64,000 nt of DNA from Hymenobacter edaphi (GCF_003258365.1 NZ_QHKM01000001.1:992001-1056000); one strand, 5' to 3'. Shown: positions 1-9,174, counted from the first letter of the stretch. A program made the numbers and translations. The notes: generated by a model from the letters alone, not told the origin.

Positions 1-2130
1 TACCGCTTCTGGGCCGCCAGCTACGATGCCAACGGTAATTTCCTGACTGCCCGCCGCCGCGGGTTGGTACAGGACGCCAGCCGCACCACCCCGCGTCGGT
101 ACGGCGAAATTGACAACCTGCGCTACCGCTATCAGGCCGACCTGAATAGTGCTTCAGCTGCCAGCAACCGGTTGCTGCGCGTTGATGATCTAGCTCCTGC
201 AGTTGCCGAGTTTGGCCTCCGGCAGCCTACACGCCCCGATTTCCAGGATGGAGCCACGAGCGGCAGCTCCCAGCCCGACTACACCTACGACGATGCCGGC
301 TCGCTCATCAGCGACCGTAACAAGGGCATCGATACCATCCGCTACAATCACCTGCACCTTCCCACCCGCATCGTGTGGGCCAATGGCAACCGGCTGGAAT
401 TCCGCTACAGCGCCGCCGGGCAGAAAGTAGCCAAACTAGCCACGCCCGCAGGCAAGCTCACCGTCCGCACCGACTACCTGGGCGCTTGGCAATACGAAGG
501 CGACTCGCTTCGGTGGCTGAATACCAGCGAAGGCCGCGCCCTGCGCTTTGTGCAACTGGATGCCGCGCGCCAGCCGCACGTACGCTACAGCTACGAATAT
601 ACCATCAAGGACCACCTCGGCAACCTGCGCGTGGCCTTCCGCCGCGGCGACCGAGCCACTCACCGCGCAACGATGGAACTTGGCCTGGCGGAGCAGGAAG
701 AAGCACAGTTCGATTACGTGCGCGAAACCCGGCTCCAGACCACCGATGCCGCGGCGGGCCAGTACGTTGCCCGCCTGAACGCCGCCGCTGGCAAACCGAT
801 TGGTCCGTTGAAAACGTTGACCGTGCGCAAAGGCGATACGCTGCGAATTGAGGCGTTCGGCCGGTACAATCAGCCGGTTCACAATATCAACTACGGCTTC
901 TCACTGCTAAGTTTTGTCACGTCGCTGCTGCAGCAACCTCCGGTAGCGGCGCCCGGTGATACTCGTTCGGCCCGTACACGCGCGCTACCCTTCCTTGGAG
1001 TGAGCCTGGCCCTGGTACCACAGCTCACCCAGCTTAGCAACGGCGTGCCCAAAAGCTACCTACGCGTGTTGGTTTTTGATCAAGATTCTGCCTTACTTAC
1101 CAGCTATACTCAGCAGCTCACCATGGCTGGCAAAAACAACTACCAACGGCTCAACATCGACCTGACAGCCCCGCAGGATGGCTTCGTGCAAGCCTATGTA
1201 GGTAATGAAAGTGACACCGACGTGTACTTTGATGACATCAGCGTTGACTATCAGCCGACGTTGCTGGTACAGGAGAATCAGTATGATCCGTTTGGTTTGG
1301 ATTTGATAGGTTTAAATCATATAGTCTGCTCAGGAAATGAATTTACTTTTAATGGTAAAGAGAAGTTGGATGATTTTGGAGTGAATTATAGTGCTTATGA
1401 AGCGAGACTATATGACCCGGTAATAGGAAGATGGATGACTGCAGACCCTTTGTCTGAGGAAGAGCCGAGCTGGAGCCTATATAGAGCTTTTTTTGATAAC
1501 CCTATTAAAAATATCGATCCTGATGGTAGATTGGAAGGCGAATTCAGGGATAGACAAGGTAATAACCTTGGCAATGATGGTATAAATGATGATAAGATAT
1601 ACCTGCTGAACGAAGGTGTAAGAGCTAGGACCGAAGATTGTTCGATAAATTGGGGAGGTGAACTGACTAAGAAGCAATCGGATCAATTGAAAAAATATTC
1701 TACGGAAGTTTGTGGGTTAATTATCATGGATCGAGTAGAAGAAGGTTCTGATTACACAATCAGCGACCTGAACACTACGGGTGAATCTTCTGTTACAGGG
1801 TACACTTTAGAGCCTGGCGGACCGTCAACCACTGAAAAGGAAAAAGACAAACGTATTCCTGAAGGAGTATATAATATCGATAATTATTCAAGCCAAAAGC
1901 ATCCTGATAATTTTATTATCTATAATGATCAAGTTTCTAAAGACAGGAAAATACTGCTTCATAGTGGTAATAGAGGTTCTCAAACAGAAGGATGTGTAAT
2001 GCCAGGAAAGAAAAAATCTAATGGTTCTGTTGGTAATAGCAAAGCTGCGATGGACGAACTGCGTACTTACATAAAATCGCAAGGTGTTCCTAATACAAAG
2101 ATGATAATTAATAACAAAATACAGCCATGA
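1..2130 (+). CDS. RHS repeat-associated core protein, C-terminal part, with DUF5675-like toxin tip (5' end outside window)
   Basis: The reading frame is open to base 1, so only the C-terminal ~709 residues are present. YD-type repeats are visible (YTYDDAGSLISDR, NRLEFRYSAAGQKV), followed at about nt 1340-1530 by the RHS core signature (ARLYDPVIGRWMTADPLS ... NPIKNIDPDG). The tip after NIDPDG (nt ~1530-2130) looks DUF5675-like: GYTLEPGG, RIPEGVYNI, then LLHSGNRG...TEGCVMPG. The H-x-G ... T-E-G-C spacing resembles the YkuD L,D-transpeptidase active site (inference). In RHS proteins the core forms a shell and the tip is the delivered effector. From about nt 1270 the DNA becomes strongly AT-rich compared with the GC-rich shell, a typical sign of tip exchange. 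The stop codon overlaps the start of the next gene by 4 bp, the usual toxin-immunity arrangement. Family assignment is firm for RHS and moderate for the tip. Confidence 0.85.
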   Translation, partial: YRFWAASYDANGNFLTARRRGLVQDASRTTPRRYGEIDNLRYRYQADLNSASAASNRLLRVDDLAPAVAEFGLRQPTRPDFQDGATSGSSQPDYTYDDAGSLISDRNKGIDTIRYNHLHLPTRIVWANGNRLEFRYSAAGQKVAKLATPAGKLTVRTDYLGAWQYEGDSLRWLNTSEGRALRFVQLDAARQPHVRYSYEYTIKDHLGNLRVAFRRGDRATHRATMELGLAEQEEAQFDYVRETRLQTTDAAAGQYVARLNAAAGKPIGPLKTLTVRKGDTLRIEAFGRYNQPVHNINYGFSLLSFVTSLLQQPPVAAPGDTRSARTRALPFLGVSLALVPQLTQLSNGVPKSYLRVLVFDQDSALLTSYTQQLTMAGKNNYQRLNIDLTAPQDGFVQAYVGNESDTDVYFDDISVDYQPTLLVQENQYDPFGLDLIGLNHIVCSGNEFTFNGKEKLDDFGVNYSAYEARLYDPVIGRWMTADPLSEEEPSWSLYRAFFDNPIKNIDPDGRLEGEFRDRQGNNLGNDGINDDKIYLLNEGVRARTEDCSINWGGELTKKQSDQLKKYSTEVCGLIIMDRVEEGSDYTISDLNTTGESSVTGYTLEPGGPSTTEKEKDKRIPEGVYNIDNYSSQKHPDNFIIYNDQVSKDRKILLHSGNRGSQTEGCVMPGKKKSNGSVGNSKAAMDELRTYIKSQGVPNTKMIINNKIQP

Positions 2131-2738
2131 AGAAATTTTTGATTTTTTCAGTGTTCATGATGTCTTTTCTGCAATGCTTTTCATATAAAACGTGTAATAA
2201 TAATGACCTGAATAATAAAATGGTTATATTATATAAATCATACAACGAGAAAAAATATTATATTTTTTTCAATAATTTCCCCAGTAATTTTAACAATCTC
2301 ATATATTCTTATGATTACAATGCCAGGAATAAAAACAATCTGTATAATCTATATGATAAACACATACCCTACTTCTTTGATAGTTATAAGACCGGAAGAG
2401 TGGGTGTTGATGAGATTATAAAAAAAATTTATCCTATAGCATGTGAGGGTAGATGGAGTGCAGATGCAGTTGATTTATTTCAAAATTGTTTGCGAAAAAT
2501 GATAGTTAACGAGACTCCGTGGATTATACAAGAGTTGAAAAAGCACTCTAATGATAGAAATACTAAATTCTGGCATTTTGTGCTTGATGGGTCGCCTTCA
2601 CTGGATAAACAAATTAAAGTTATATACAATGATTTATATAAAGCTGTGAGTAAACAAGATCCGAAACAGGCATATGTTATGAAATTGGAATTTAATCGTA
2701 TGTATAATTTAAACAAAAAAATCAATATGTGTAAATAA
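2127..2738 (+). CDS. Candidate secreted immunity protein for the RHS tip
   Basis: 203 aa, ATG overlapping the RHS stop (ATGA), therefore translationally coupled. Residues 1-19 form a clear export signal (MKKFLIFSVFMMSFLQCFS), so the product should act in the periplasm or envelope. The body is rich in Asn, Tyr, Lys and Phe, with no recognisable catalytic motif. Base composition is very AT-rich, matching the RHS tip and unlike all neighbours, so the two probably arrived together. Immunity function is inferred from position and size; a periplasmic inhibitor would fit a toxin acting on peptidoglycan. I do not recognise a named family. Confidence 0.6.
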   Translation: MKKFLIFSVFMMSFLQCFSYKTCNNNDLNNKMVILYKSYNEKKYYIFFNNFPSNFNNLIYSYDYNARNKNNLYNLYDKHIPYFFDSYKTGRVGVDEIIKKIYPIACEGRWSADAVDLFQNCLRKMIVNETPWIIQELKKHSNDRNTKFWHFVLDGSPSLDKQIKVIYNDLYKAVSKQDPKQAYVMKLEFNRMYNLNKKINMCK

Positions 2739-2773
2739 TAATTATAAAAATATTTTTTTGGGAAAACACGAAA

Positions 2774-2815
2774 TAAAAAAAGCCAGTCGCATCATGATGC
2801 GACTGGCTTTTTTTA
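2774..2815. terminator. Bidirectional intrinsic terminator
   Basis: A perfect 14+14 bp palindrome (AGCCAGTCGCATCA and its complement, 2781-2808) is flanked by an A-run on the left and a T-run on the right. It can end the immunity gene on the plus strand and the tRNA on the minus strand. Confidence 0.85.
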
Positions 2816-2819
2816 TTTG

Positions 2820-2893
2820 TAGCGGGGACGAGAGTTGAACTCGTGACCTCAGGGTTATGAATCCTGTGCTCTAACCAACTGAGCTACCCCGCC
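2820..2893 (-). tRNA. tRNA-Met (anticodon CAT)
   Basis: Read on the minus strand this is a 74-nt cloverleaf: acceptor GGCGGGG pairs with CCCCGCT plus discriminator A, D-arm GCTC...GAGC, anticodon loop TTCATAA (anticodon CAT), T-arm GAGTTCAACTC. CCA is not encoded. The anticodon stem contains one A-C mismatch next to the loop. CAT could also be the lysidine-modified tRNA-Ile2, but an elongator Met tRNA is the better reading. Confidence 0.9.
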
Positions 2894-3031
2894 CTGTTTG
2901 GTGGTGCAAAGGTAAAGCGAAGATTTAACCCCACGCAAGCTTTGACGGAAAAAAAAGCCGTGTATCTTGCCGCTACTCCCCAATCTGGCTGATTGCCAGC
3001 TAGACAAATTTTTCGCTTCTCTCGCTGCCCT

Positions 3032-3445
3032 ATGCCCATTTCCGCTACTCGCTCCAAGCACCGGTTCGTGCAGGAATACCCCGTCAATGCCTCGGCTAAG
3101 ATTCTTTATCCCTACCTCGCTTCAGCCTCCGGACTGCGCCAATGGTTCTGCCAGGACGTGCAGATGGTGAACCCGCACATCTACAACTTCGTGTGGGACA
3201 ACCAGCCCCACCTCGCCGAAATTACTTCGCAACGGACCAACCGCTCGGTGCGCTTTGTATTCCTGGGGCCGGAGCGCCGGCACCTGCCCGATGCCAACTA
3301 CCTCGACTTCACCATCGAGTCGTCGGAGCTGACGCAGGAGGTATTTCTGAAGGTGGTGGACTACTCCGAGGAAACCGACGACATCGAACTGACCGAAATG
3401 TGGGACAACTTGGTCCAGAACCTGCGCGAACAGGTGGGCGGCTAA
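3032..3445 (+). CDS. START-like domain (SRPBCC fold) protein
   Basis: 137 aa if started at the ATG at 3032 (MPISATRSKHRFVQEYPVNA). The frame is open 13 codons further upstream, but the family normally begins with the K-x-x-F-V-x-E-Y-P-V segment. PVNASAKILYPYLASASGL and the tryptophan- and acid-rich C-terminus (TEMWDNLVQNLREQ) match the START-like proteins common in Bacteroidota. The fold usually binds a hydrophobic ligand; no specific function is known to me. It precedes the LptF/G permease on the same strand with a 165-bp gap holding a promoter-like element. Confidence 0.75.
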   Translation: MPISATRSKHRFVQEYPVNASAKILYPYLASASGLRQWFCQDVQMVNPHIYNFVWDNQPHLAEITSQRTNRSVRFVFLGPERRHLPDANYLDFTIESSELTQEVFLKVVDYSEETDDIELTEMWDNLVQNLREQVGG

Positions 3446-3554
3446 GCCACTTTTTCCGACGACCGGATGTTCCGAAAGGAGCGGAGCCAGCCCATTGCCC
3501 GGGCGGCACCGCTCCTTTTTTGTTCGCCGACCGTTTCCCGGCGCCGAGGCAACG

Positions 3555-3562
3555 TACCTTTG
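3555..3562 (+). promoter_or_regulatory. TACCTTTG, -7-like element of the Bacteroidota promoter
   Basis: Matches TAnnTTTG, 48 bp upstream of the permease start. No TTG sits at the expected 17-23 bp further upstream, so only half of the promoter is supported. Confidence 0.45.
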
Positions 3563-3610
3563 CGGCCGTTTTCGGCGTTAAGGAGCCAACTGCTGCGGCT
3601 TACTGCTGGT

Positions 3611-5056
3611 ATGAAGAAAATCGATAAACTAATCCTGCAGGCCTTTTTTGGGCCGTTCCTGCTCACGTTTGCGGTAGTGGAGTTCGTCTTCCTCACCCAG
3701 ACGATGATGAAATACCTCGACGACCTCGTCGGGAAGGACCTGGGCACGGGCGTGATCCTGCAGCTGCTGATGTACTTCAGCGTGCTGATCGTGCCCATTT
3801 CGCTGCCGCTGGCGGTGCTGCTCTCCTCACTGATGACCTACGGCAACCTGGGGGAGCACCACGAACTAACGGCCATCAAGACCTCGGGCGTGTCGCTGAC
3901 GCGGATTCTGCGGCCGGTGATGCTGTTCAGCGCTCTGCTGGCCGGCTTTGCCTTCTGGTTCAACAACACCATTGTGCCCAAGGCCAACCTGAAGGCCTAC
4001 AGTCTGCTCTGGGACGTGCGCCAGCAGAAGCTCGCGCTGGACATCCGGCCGGGCGTGTTCTACAGCGGCATCCCGGGCTACACCATCAAGGTCAACAGCA
4101 AAGCCGGCGAAAACGGCGAGAAGCTGTACGGGGTGATGATTTACGACCACAGCGGCAACAGCGGCAACGTGGCCATGGTCCTGGCCGACTCCGGCCGCAT
4201 GGCTACCCGCTACGACGGGCAGTACCTCGCGCTGGAGCTGTTCAATGGCCGCAAATACGTGGAGCAGCCCACCGCCCGCGACCGGTCCGGCGCCGGCTTT
4301 GTGCAGCAGAAGTTCGACCGCACCGATATTATTTTCTCGCTGGCTTCCTTCAGCCTCGACCGCACCAAGGAGGATCTGTTTAAGGAAAACAAAATCATGC
4401 TCACGCTGCCCCAGCTCCGCGGCTTCGTCGATTCTATGCAGTTGGTATTAAATAAGGAGCGGCGGCAGGCGGGCATGCAGCTGAACCCGTATTTTCTCTA
4501 CCAGCGCTTCGATACCACGGGGCAGGTTTTCGACCAGCGCACCGCCGCCTGGCAGGTGCCAGCCACGAAGATGCCGGCCTCGTCGGCGATGGTGCTGGAG
4601 GCGGCGGCCAACCGGGCCCGCAACATGCGCTCTTTTATGACCACCTACTCGGAGCGGCTGAGCAGCACGGCCCGCGAAATGGGCAACTACCGCATCGAGG
4701 TTTTCCGCAAATACACCCAGTCGGTAGCCATTCTGGTGATGTTCCTCATTGGCGCGCCGCTCGGGGCCATTATCAAGAAGGGTGGCCTGGGCGTGCCGGT
4801 GCTGGTGTCGATTCTGTTCTTCATCATCTTCTACGTCGTGTCCATCATCGGCGAGAAATACGGCCGCGAGGCGGTGATGCCGGTGGGCGTAGGCATGTGG
4901 ATGTCCAACTTCGTGCTGCTGCCCGCTGGCCTGTTTTTCCTCTACCAGGCCCGTCGCGACTCCAGCCTGTTCGAAGTCGACTTTTGGCTGCGCCTCTCGC
5001 GCAAGCTGCCCAAGTGGTTTGTGCGCAAGCCCGCACCGGTGACGACGGCAGGGTAG
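3611..5056 (+). CDS. LptF/LptG-family permease of the LPS export machine
   Basis: 481 aa from the ATG at 3611 (MKKIDKLILQAFFGPFLLTF), chosen because this is the canonical start of YjgP/YjgQ-family proteins; the frame extends further upstream but runs across the promoter. About three membrane segments in the first 120 residues, a large central periplasmic domain (~120-360), and three C-terminal segments (QSVAILVMFLIGAPLGAIIKK onwards). EHHELTAIKTSGVS is the conserved cytoplasmic coupling motif. Such proteins join LptB and LptC to pull lipopolysaccharide from the inner membrane. F or G type is not decided from sequence alone. It ends at a strong terminator. Confidence 0.85.
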   Translation: MKKIDKLILQAFFGPFLLTFAVVEFVFLTQTMMKYLDDLVGKDLGTGVILQLLMYFSVLIVPISLPLAVLLSSLMTYGNLGEHHELTAIKTSGVSLTRILRPVMLFSALLAGFAFWFNNTIVPKANLKAYSLLWDVRQQKLALDIRPGVFYSGIPGYTIKVNSKAGENGEKLYGVMIYDHSGNSGNVAMVLADSGRMATRYDGQYLALELFNGRKYVEQPTARDRSGAGFVQQKFDRTDIIFSLASFSLDRTKEDLFKENKIMLTLPQLRGFVDSMQLVLNKERRQAGMQLNPYFLYQRFDTTGQVFDQRTAAWQVPATKMPASSAMVLEAAANRARNMRSFMTTYSERLSSTAREMGNYRIEVFRKYTQSVAILVMFLIGAPLGAIIKKGGLGVPVLVSILFFIIFYVVSIIGEKYGREAVMPVGVGMWMSNFVLLPAGLFFLYQARRDSSLFEVDFWLRLSRKLPKWFVRKPAPVTTAG

Positions 5057-5082
5057 AGGCGGGGCTCGTCCTGCCTGAAATG

Positions 5083-5126
5083 AAAGCGTTTGCCCGGGTC
5101 GCAAGCCCGGGCAAACGCTTTTTTAA
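5083..5126 (+). terminator. Intrinsic terminator after the LptF/G gene
   Basis: A 16-bp perfect stem (AAAGCGTTTGCCCGGG, 5083-5098; complement 5106-5121) with a short loop, then a T-run. Confidence 0.9.
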
Positions 5127-5193
5127 TGCTCAGTAACTGACGGATTCAGACCTTATTCAATCCGCATTCCGTCCAACGGGCCGAATATTTTCT

Positions 5194-5201
5194 TACCTTT
5201 G
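5194..5201 (+). promoter_or_regulatory. TACCTTTG, -7-like element for rpsO
   Basis: TAnnTTTG match 80 bp upstream of the rpsO start codon and downstream of the preceding terminator; an upstream TTG at the expected spacing is not evident. Confidence 0.5.
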
Positions 5202-5280
5202 CGCCACGCCTAGCTATGTTGCCGGCGTATACCCTTTTTCACACTTTTAATCCAAGACGGGGCTTTCTCCCTATCTGCCG

Positions 5281-5556
5281 ATGAAACTCACTACCGAAGC
5301 CAAGCAGGCTATCTTCGAACAGCACGGCGTTGCCAAGACCAAAACCGACACCGGTTCGGCCGAATCGCAAATCGCGCTGTTTACCACGCGTATCTCGCAC
5401 CTGACGGAGCACCTGAAAGTCAACAAGAAAGACTTCTCGACCCGTCTGGGCCTGCTCAAGCTGGTAGGTAAGCGCCGTCGTCTGCTGAACTACCTGCAGC
5501 AGCGCGACATCACCCGCTACCGCGCCATCATTAAGGAGCTGGGCATCCGCAAGTAA
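5281..5556 (+). CDS. rpsO: 30S ribosomal protein S15
   Basis: 91 aa, the usual length. [22 protein letters not shown] and [16 protein letters not shown] are the conserved S15 segments that bind the 16S rRNA central domain. It is monocistronic here: its own promoter-like element and a terminator follow, with pnp as the next gene, the same rpsO-pnp order known from many bacteria. Confidence 0.97.
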   Translation: MKLTTEAKQAIFEQHGVAKTKTDTGSAESQIALFTTRISHLTEHLKVNKKDFSTRLGLLKLVGKRRRLLNYLQQRDITRYRAIIKELGIRK

Positions 5557-5566
5557 CCCACTCCAG

Positions 5567-5606
5567 AAAGCAGGGAGCCCGCCGGCCGGGTTCCCTGCTT
5601 TTTTTG
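5567..5606 (+). terminator. Intrinsic terminator after rpsO
   Basis: GCAGGGA (5570-5576) pairs with TCCCTGC (5592-5598), with a GC-rich inner part, followed by seven T. Confidence 0.9.
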
Positions 5607-5735
5607 CGTTGCCCGGCACACGTTCGTTGGCCGGGCACGTTGCTTTAAAAGAGTCGGATATTCCGCGCCGCTTCCCTGAGCCGGCCCGGCTTCGCTGCCA
5701 AAACGCTGTTCCAACCCCAAGCTACCCCTGAAGGA

Positions 5736-7982
5736 ATGCCTCCTTACAACGCGGTTACCAAACACATTACCCTGCCCGACGGTCGGCAGATTTCCCTCGA
5801 AACCGGCAAGCTAGCCAAGTTCGCCGATGGCGCCGTCGTGGTGCGCCTCGGCGACGCGATGCTGCTGGCCACGGTCGTGTCGCAGCCCTCGCAGCGCGAA
5901 GGCGTGGACTTCCTGCCGCTGTCGGTAGACTACCAGGAGAAATTCGGCGGTGCCGGCAAGATTCCCGGCTCGTTCCAGCGCCGCGAAGGCCGCCTGTCGG
6001 ACTACGAAATCCTGGTATGCCGCATCGTCGACCGCATCCTGCGTCCGATGTTCCCCAAGGACTATCACTACGAGGTGCAGGTGATGATTTCGCTGATTTC
6101 GGCCGATAAGGACGTACAGCCCGATGCCCTGGCCGCCCTGGCCGCGTCGGCTGCCCTGGCTATTTCCGATATTCCCTTCGCCGGCCCCATCTCGGAGGTT
6201 CGCGTGGCCCGCATCGACGGCAAGCTGCAGATCAACCCCAAAACCGCCGACATTGCCCGCGCCGACATCGACCTGATCGTGGGCGCCACGGCCGACTCGG
6301 TGGCTATGGTGGAAGGCGAGATGAACGAAGTGAGCGAGGAGGAAATGGTGGAAGCCATTGCCTACGCCCACGAGGCCATCAAGGAGCAGGTGCGCGTGCA
6401 GCAGGAGCTGGCCCAGGCCATCGAAAAGTCGCACGTGAAGCGCGAGTACCCCAAGTACGACGAGAACGAAGAGCTGAAGCAGCGCATTAACGAAGCCGTG
6501 TATCAGGCTGCGTATGAGGTGGCTAAATCGGGCAACCCGAGCAAGGCCGGCCGCAAGGAAGGCTTCTCGGCCATCAAGAAGCCGCTGCTGGAAAAGCTGC
6601 TGGCTGAGCAGCCGGAGCTGGACCAGAAGATGTTCGCGCGCTACTACGGCTCGGCCGAGAAGAAGGCCATCCGCGACATGATGATCAAGGAGCGCACCCG
6701 CCTCGACGGTCGTCAGCTGACGGAAATCCGCCCCATCTGGTCGGAGGTGAACTACCTGCCCGGTGCCCACGGCTCGGCCCTGTTTACCCGCGGTGAAACC
6801 CAGTCCTTGACCACGGTGGCCCTGGGTACCAAGCTCGACGAGCAGATTGTGGACTCGGCCATGGTGTCGGGCTACAACAAGTTCCTGTTGCACTACAACT
6901 TCCCGGCTTTCTCGACCGGCGAGGTGAAGCCCAACCGCGGCCCCGGCCGCCGCGAAATCGGTCACGGCAACCTGGCCATGCGCTCCATCAAGAAAGTGCT
7001 GCCCGCCGAGGACGAAAACCCCTACACCATCCGCGTGGTGTCGGACATCCTGGAGTCGAACGGCTCGTCGTCGATGGCTACCGTGTGTGCCTCCTCGATG
7101 GCGCTGATGGACGCCGGCATCAAGCTCAAGGCCGCCGTTTCGGGCATTGCCATGGGCCTCGTGCAGGACAAGGAAACCGGTGAGTACGCCGTGCTGTCGG
7201 ATATCCTGGGCGACGAGGACCACCTCGGCGACATGGACTTCAAAGTGACCGGCACGGAGAAAGGCATCGTGGCTTGCCAGATGGACATCAAAATCCAGGG
7301 CCTGTCCAGCGAAATCATGACCGCCGCGCTGCACCAGGCCCGCGAAGGCCGCCTGCACATCCTGGGCGAAATGGCCAAGACCATCAGCGAAACCGCGGCC
7401 GACCTGAAGCCCCACACCCCGCGCTCCACCAAGATTCTGGTGGACAAGGAGTACATCGGCGCCATCATCGGCCCGGGCGGCAAAGTGGTGCAGCAGATCC
7501 AGAAGGACACCAACGCCACCATCACCATCGAGGAGAAGGACGAGAAGGGCCACGTGTACATCTACACCTCCAACGCCGACGACATGGCGGCGGCAGTGGG
7601 CCGCATCCGCGGCATCGCCGCGACGCCGGAAGTGGGCGAGACGTACAGCGGTACGGTTCGCTCGATCCAGGCCTACGGTGCGTTCGTGGAGTTCATGCCC
7701 GGCAAAGACGGCCTGCTGCACATCTCCGAAGTAAGCTACGACCGTCTGCCTTCGCTGGAAGGCGTGCTGACGGTGGGCCAGGAAGTGAAAGTGCAACTGG
7801 TTGAGGTTGACAAGAAGACCGGCAAATTCCGTTTGTCGATGAAGAGCCTCACGCCGAAGCCGGAAGGCTACGTCGAGCCGTCGGAGCGCCCCGAGCGGGG
7901 TGACCGTCCGGAGCGCGGCGACCGGCCCGACCGCGGCCCGCGCCCCGACCGGGGCCCGCGTCCGGAGCGGTTTACCCGCTAG
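5736..7982 (+). CDS. pnp: Polynucleotide phosphorylase
   Basis: 748 aa. Two RNase PH-like domains (about 15-145 and 325-470; FTRGETQS, SGYNKFLLHYNFP, GRREIGHG), with catalytic aspartates in GDEDHLGDMDFKVTG near residue 490. A KH domain follows (IGAIIGPGGKVVQQIQ, ~560-620), then an S1 domain (GTVRSIQAYGAFVEFMPGKDG, ~632-705). The enzyme degrades RNA phosphorolytically from the 3' end in the cytoplasm. The C-terminal ~35 residues are an arginine-rich tandem repeat (PERGDRPERGDRPDRGPRP), probably an extra disordered RNA-binding tail. Start at ATG 5736 (MPPYNAVTKHITLPDGRQIS). Confidence 0.97.
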   Translation: MPPYNAVTKHITLPDGRQISLETGKLAKFADGAVVVRLGDAMLLATVVSQPSQREGVDFLPLSVDYQEKFGGAGKIPGSFQRREGRLSDYEILVCRIVDRILRPMFPKDYHYEVQVMISLISADKDVQPDALAALAASAALAISDIPFAGPISEVRVARIDGKLQINPKTADIARADIDLIVGATADSVAMVEGEMNEVSEEEMVEAIAYAHEAIKEQVRVQQELAQAIEKSHVKREYPKYDENEELKQRINEAVYQAAYEVAKSGNPSKAGRKEGFSAIKKPLLEKLLAEQPELDQKMFARYYGSAEKKAIRDMMIKERTRLDGRQLTEIRPIWSEVNYLPGAHGSALFTRGETQSLTTVALGTKLDEQIVDSAMVSGYNKFLLHYNFPAFSTGEVKPNRGPGRREIGHGNLAMRSIKKVLPAEDENPYTIRVVSDILESNGSSSMATVCASSMALMDAGIKLKAAVSGIAMGLVQDKETGEYAVLSDILGDEDHLGDMDFKVTGTEKGIVACQMDIKIQGLSSEIMTAALHQAREGRLHILGEMAKTISETAADLKPHTPRSTKILVDKEYIGAIIGPGGKVVQQIQKDTNATITIEEKDEKGHVYIYTSNADDMAAAVGRIRGIAATPEVGETYSGTVRSIQAYGAFVEFMPGKDGLLHISEVSYDRLPSLEGVLTVGQEVKVQLVEVDKKTGKFRLSMKSLTPKPEGYVEPSERPERGDRPERGDRPDRGPRPDRGPRPERFTR

Positions 7983-8127
7983 TACCAGTTTCGCCGTAGG
8001 AAGGCCCTAACCCTTGACGCGAACTTTCGGTTGGAAGGTGCTGTTAGCCCCTTCTGACCGAGGTTCACGTTAGGAATCCTCTCAACAAGACCAACCTGCA
8101 CCTTTTTACCCTTCGCGCCCGTCTACA

Positions 8128-8991
8128 ATGAGACAACTTAAAATCAGCAAGCAGATTACCAACCGCGAAAGTCAGTCGCTGGATAAGTACCTCCAGGAGA
8201 TTGGCAAGGTCGATCTGCTCACTCCCGACGAGGAGGTAACGCTGGCGCAACGCATCAAGGAAGGCGACCAGCAGGCGCTGGAAAAGCTCACCAAGGCCAA
8301 CCTGCGCTTCGTGGTGTCGGTGGCCAAACAATACCAGAACCAAGGTCTGTCGCTGGGTGATTTGATCAACGAGGGCAACCTCGGCCTGATCAAAGCCGCC
8401 AAGCGCTTCGACGAAACCCGCGGCTTTAAGTTCATCTCCTACGCCGTGTGGTGGATTCGCCAGTCGATTCTGCAGGCCCTGGCCGAGCAGTCGCGCATCG
8501 TACGTTTGCCCCTGAACCGCGTCGGCTCGCTGAACAAGATCAGCAAGTCGTTTTCGGAGCTGGAGCAGAAGTTCGAGCGGGAACCCTCGCCGGAGGAAAT
8601 TGCCGAAGTGCTGGAGCTGACCACCTCGGAAGTGGTGGACACGCTCAAGATTTCGGGCCGCCACGTATCGGTGGACGCGCCGTTTGTGCAGGGCGAGGAA
8701 AACCGCCTGCTCGACGTGCTCGAAAACGAGGACGAGGAGTCGCCCGACATGGGCCTGATGAACGACTCGCTGCGCAAGGAAGTGCAGCGCGCCCTCTCCA
8801 CGCTGACCAAGCGCGAGGCGGACGTGATTACGCTGTATTTCGGCCTCAACGGCGAGCATTCGCTCACGCTGGAGGAAATCGGCGAGAAGTTCAACCTGAC
8901 CCGCGAGCGGGTGCGCCAGATCAAGGAAAAGGCTATCCGCCGCCTGCGCCACACCTCGCGCAGCAAGGCGCTGAAGCCGTACCTGGGCTAA
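8128..8991 (+). CDS. rpoD: Housekeeping RNA polymerase sigma factor (RpoD/SigA)
   Basis: 287 aa, the short form normal in Bacteroidota, without region 1.1. Region 1.2 ([20 protein letters not shown]), region 2 ([40 protein letters not shown]), region 3, and region 4 with the HTH that reads the upstream promoter element ([21 protein letters not shown]) are all intact. It should recognise the TTG/TAnnTTTG promoters noted throughout this window. The 145-bp upstream gap contains no clear promoter match. An intrinsic terminator follows. Confidence 0.96.
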   Translation: MRQLKISKQITNRESQSLDKYLQEIGKVDLLTPDEEVTLAQRIKEGDQQALEKLTKANLRFVVSVAKQYQNQGLSLGDLINEGNLGLIKAAKRFDETRGFKFISYAVWWIRQSILQALAEQSRIVRLPLNRVGSLNKISKSFSELEQKFEREPSPEEIAEVLELTTSEVVDTLKISGRHVSVDAPFVQGEENRLLDVLENEDEESPDMGLMNDSLRKEVQRALSTLTKREADVITLYFGLNGEHSLTLEEIGEKFNLTRERVRQIKEKAIRRLRHTSRSKALKPYLG

Positions 8992-9018
8992 TAACCTTCC
9001 TGGTTTTTGCCAGTGACG

Positions 9019-9049
9019 AAAACCCCGGCCCCACGGTCGGGGTTTTTGT
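9019..9049 (+). terminator. Intrinsic terminator after rpoD
   Basis: CCCCG (9023-9027) pairs with CGGGG (9038-9042), followed by TTTTTGTTT. Confidence 0.8.
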
Positions 9050-9139
9050 TTGACCAAGTGGCAGGTGCCCGCTCCGGCTGGCTGCCACAATGGTACTTTT
9101 CGGCCATTAAGCCGCATTCTGAAGCGAGTAGTACGAGTT

Positions 9140-9174
9140 TTGACTAGCACTACCCGCGGAGGACCTTACCTTTG
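9140..9174 (+). promoter_or_regulatory. Promoter of trxB (TTG ... TACCTTTG)
   Basis: TTG at 9140-9142 and TACCTTTG at 9167-9174 are separated by 24 bp, one more than the usual 17-23. The -7 element lies 30 bp upstream of the start codon. Confidence 0.6.

Noticed and set aside
5811-7796. Very long open frame antisense to pnp (661 codons)
   Set aside because: The codon-position bias of a GC-rich gene keeps the opposite strand open; its protein is His/Gly/Ala-rich without any motif, while pnp is certain.
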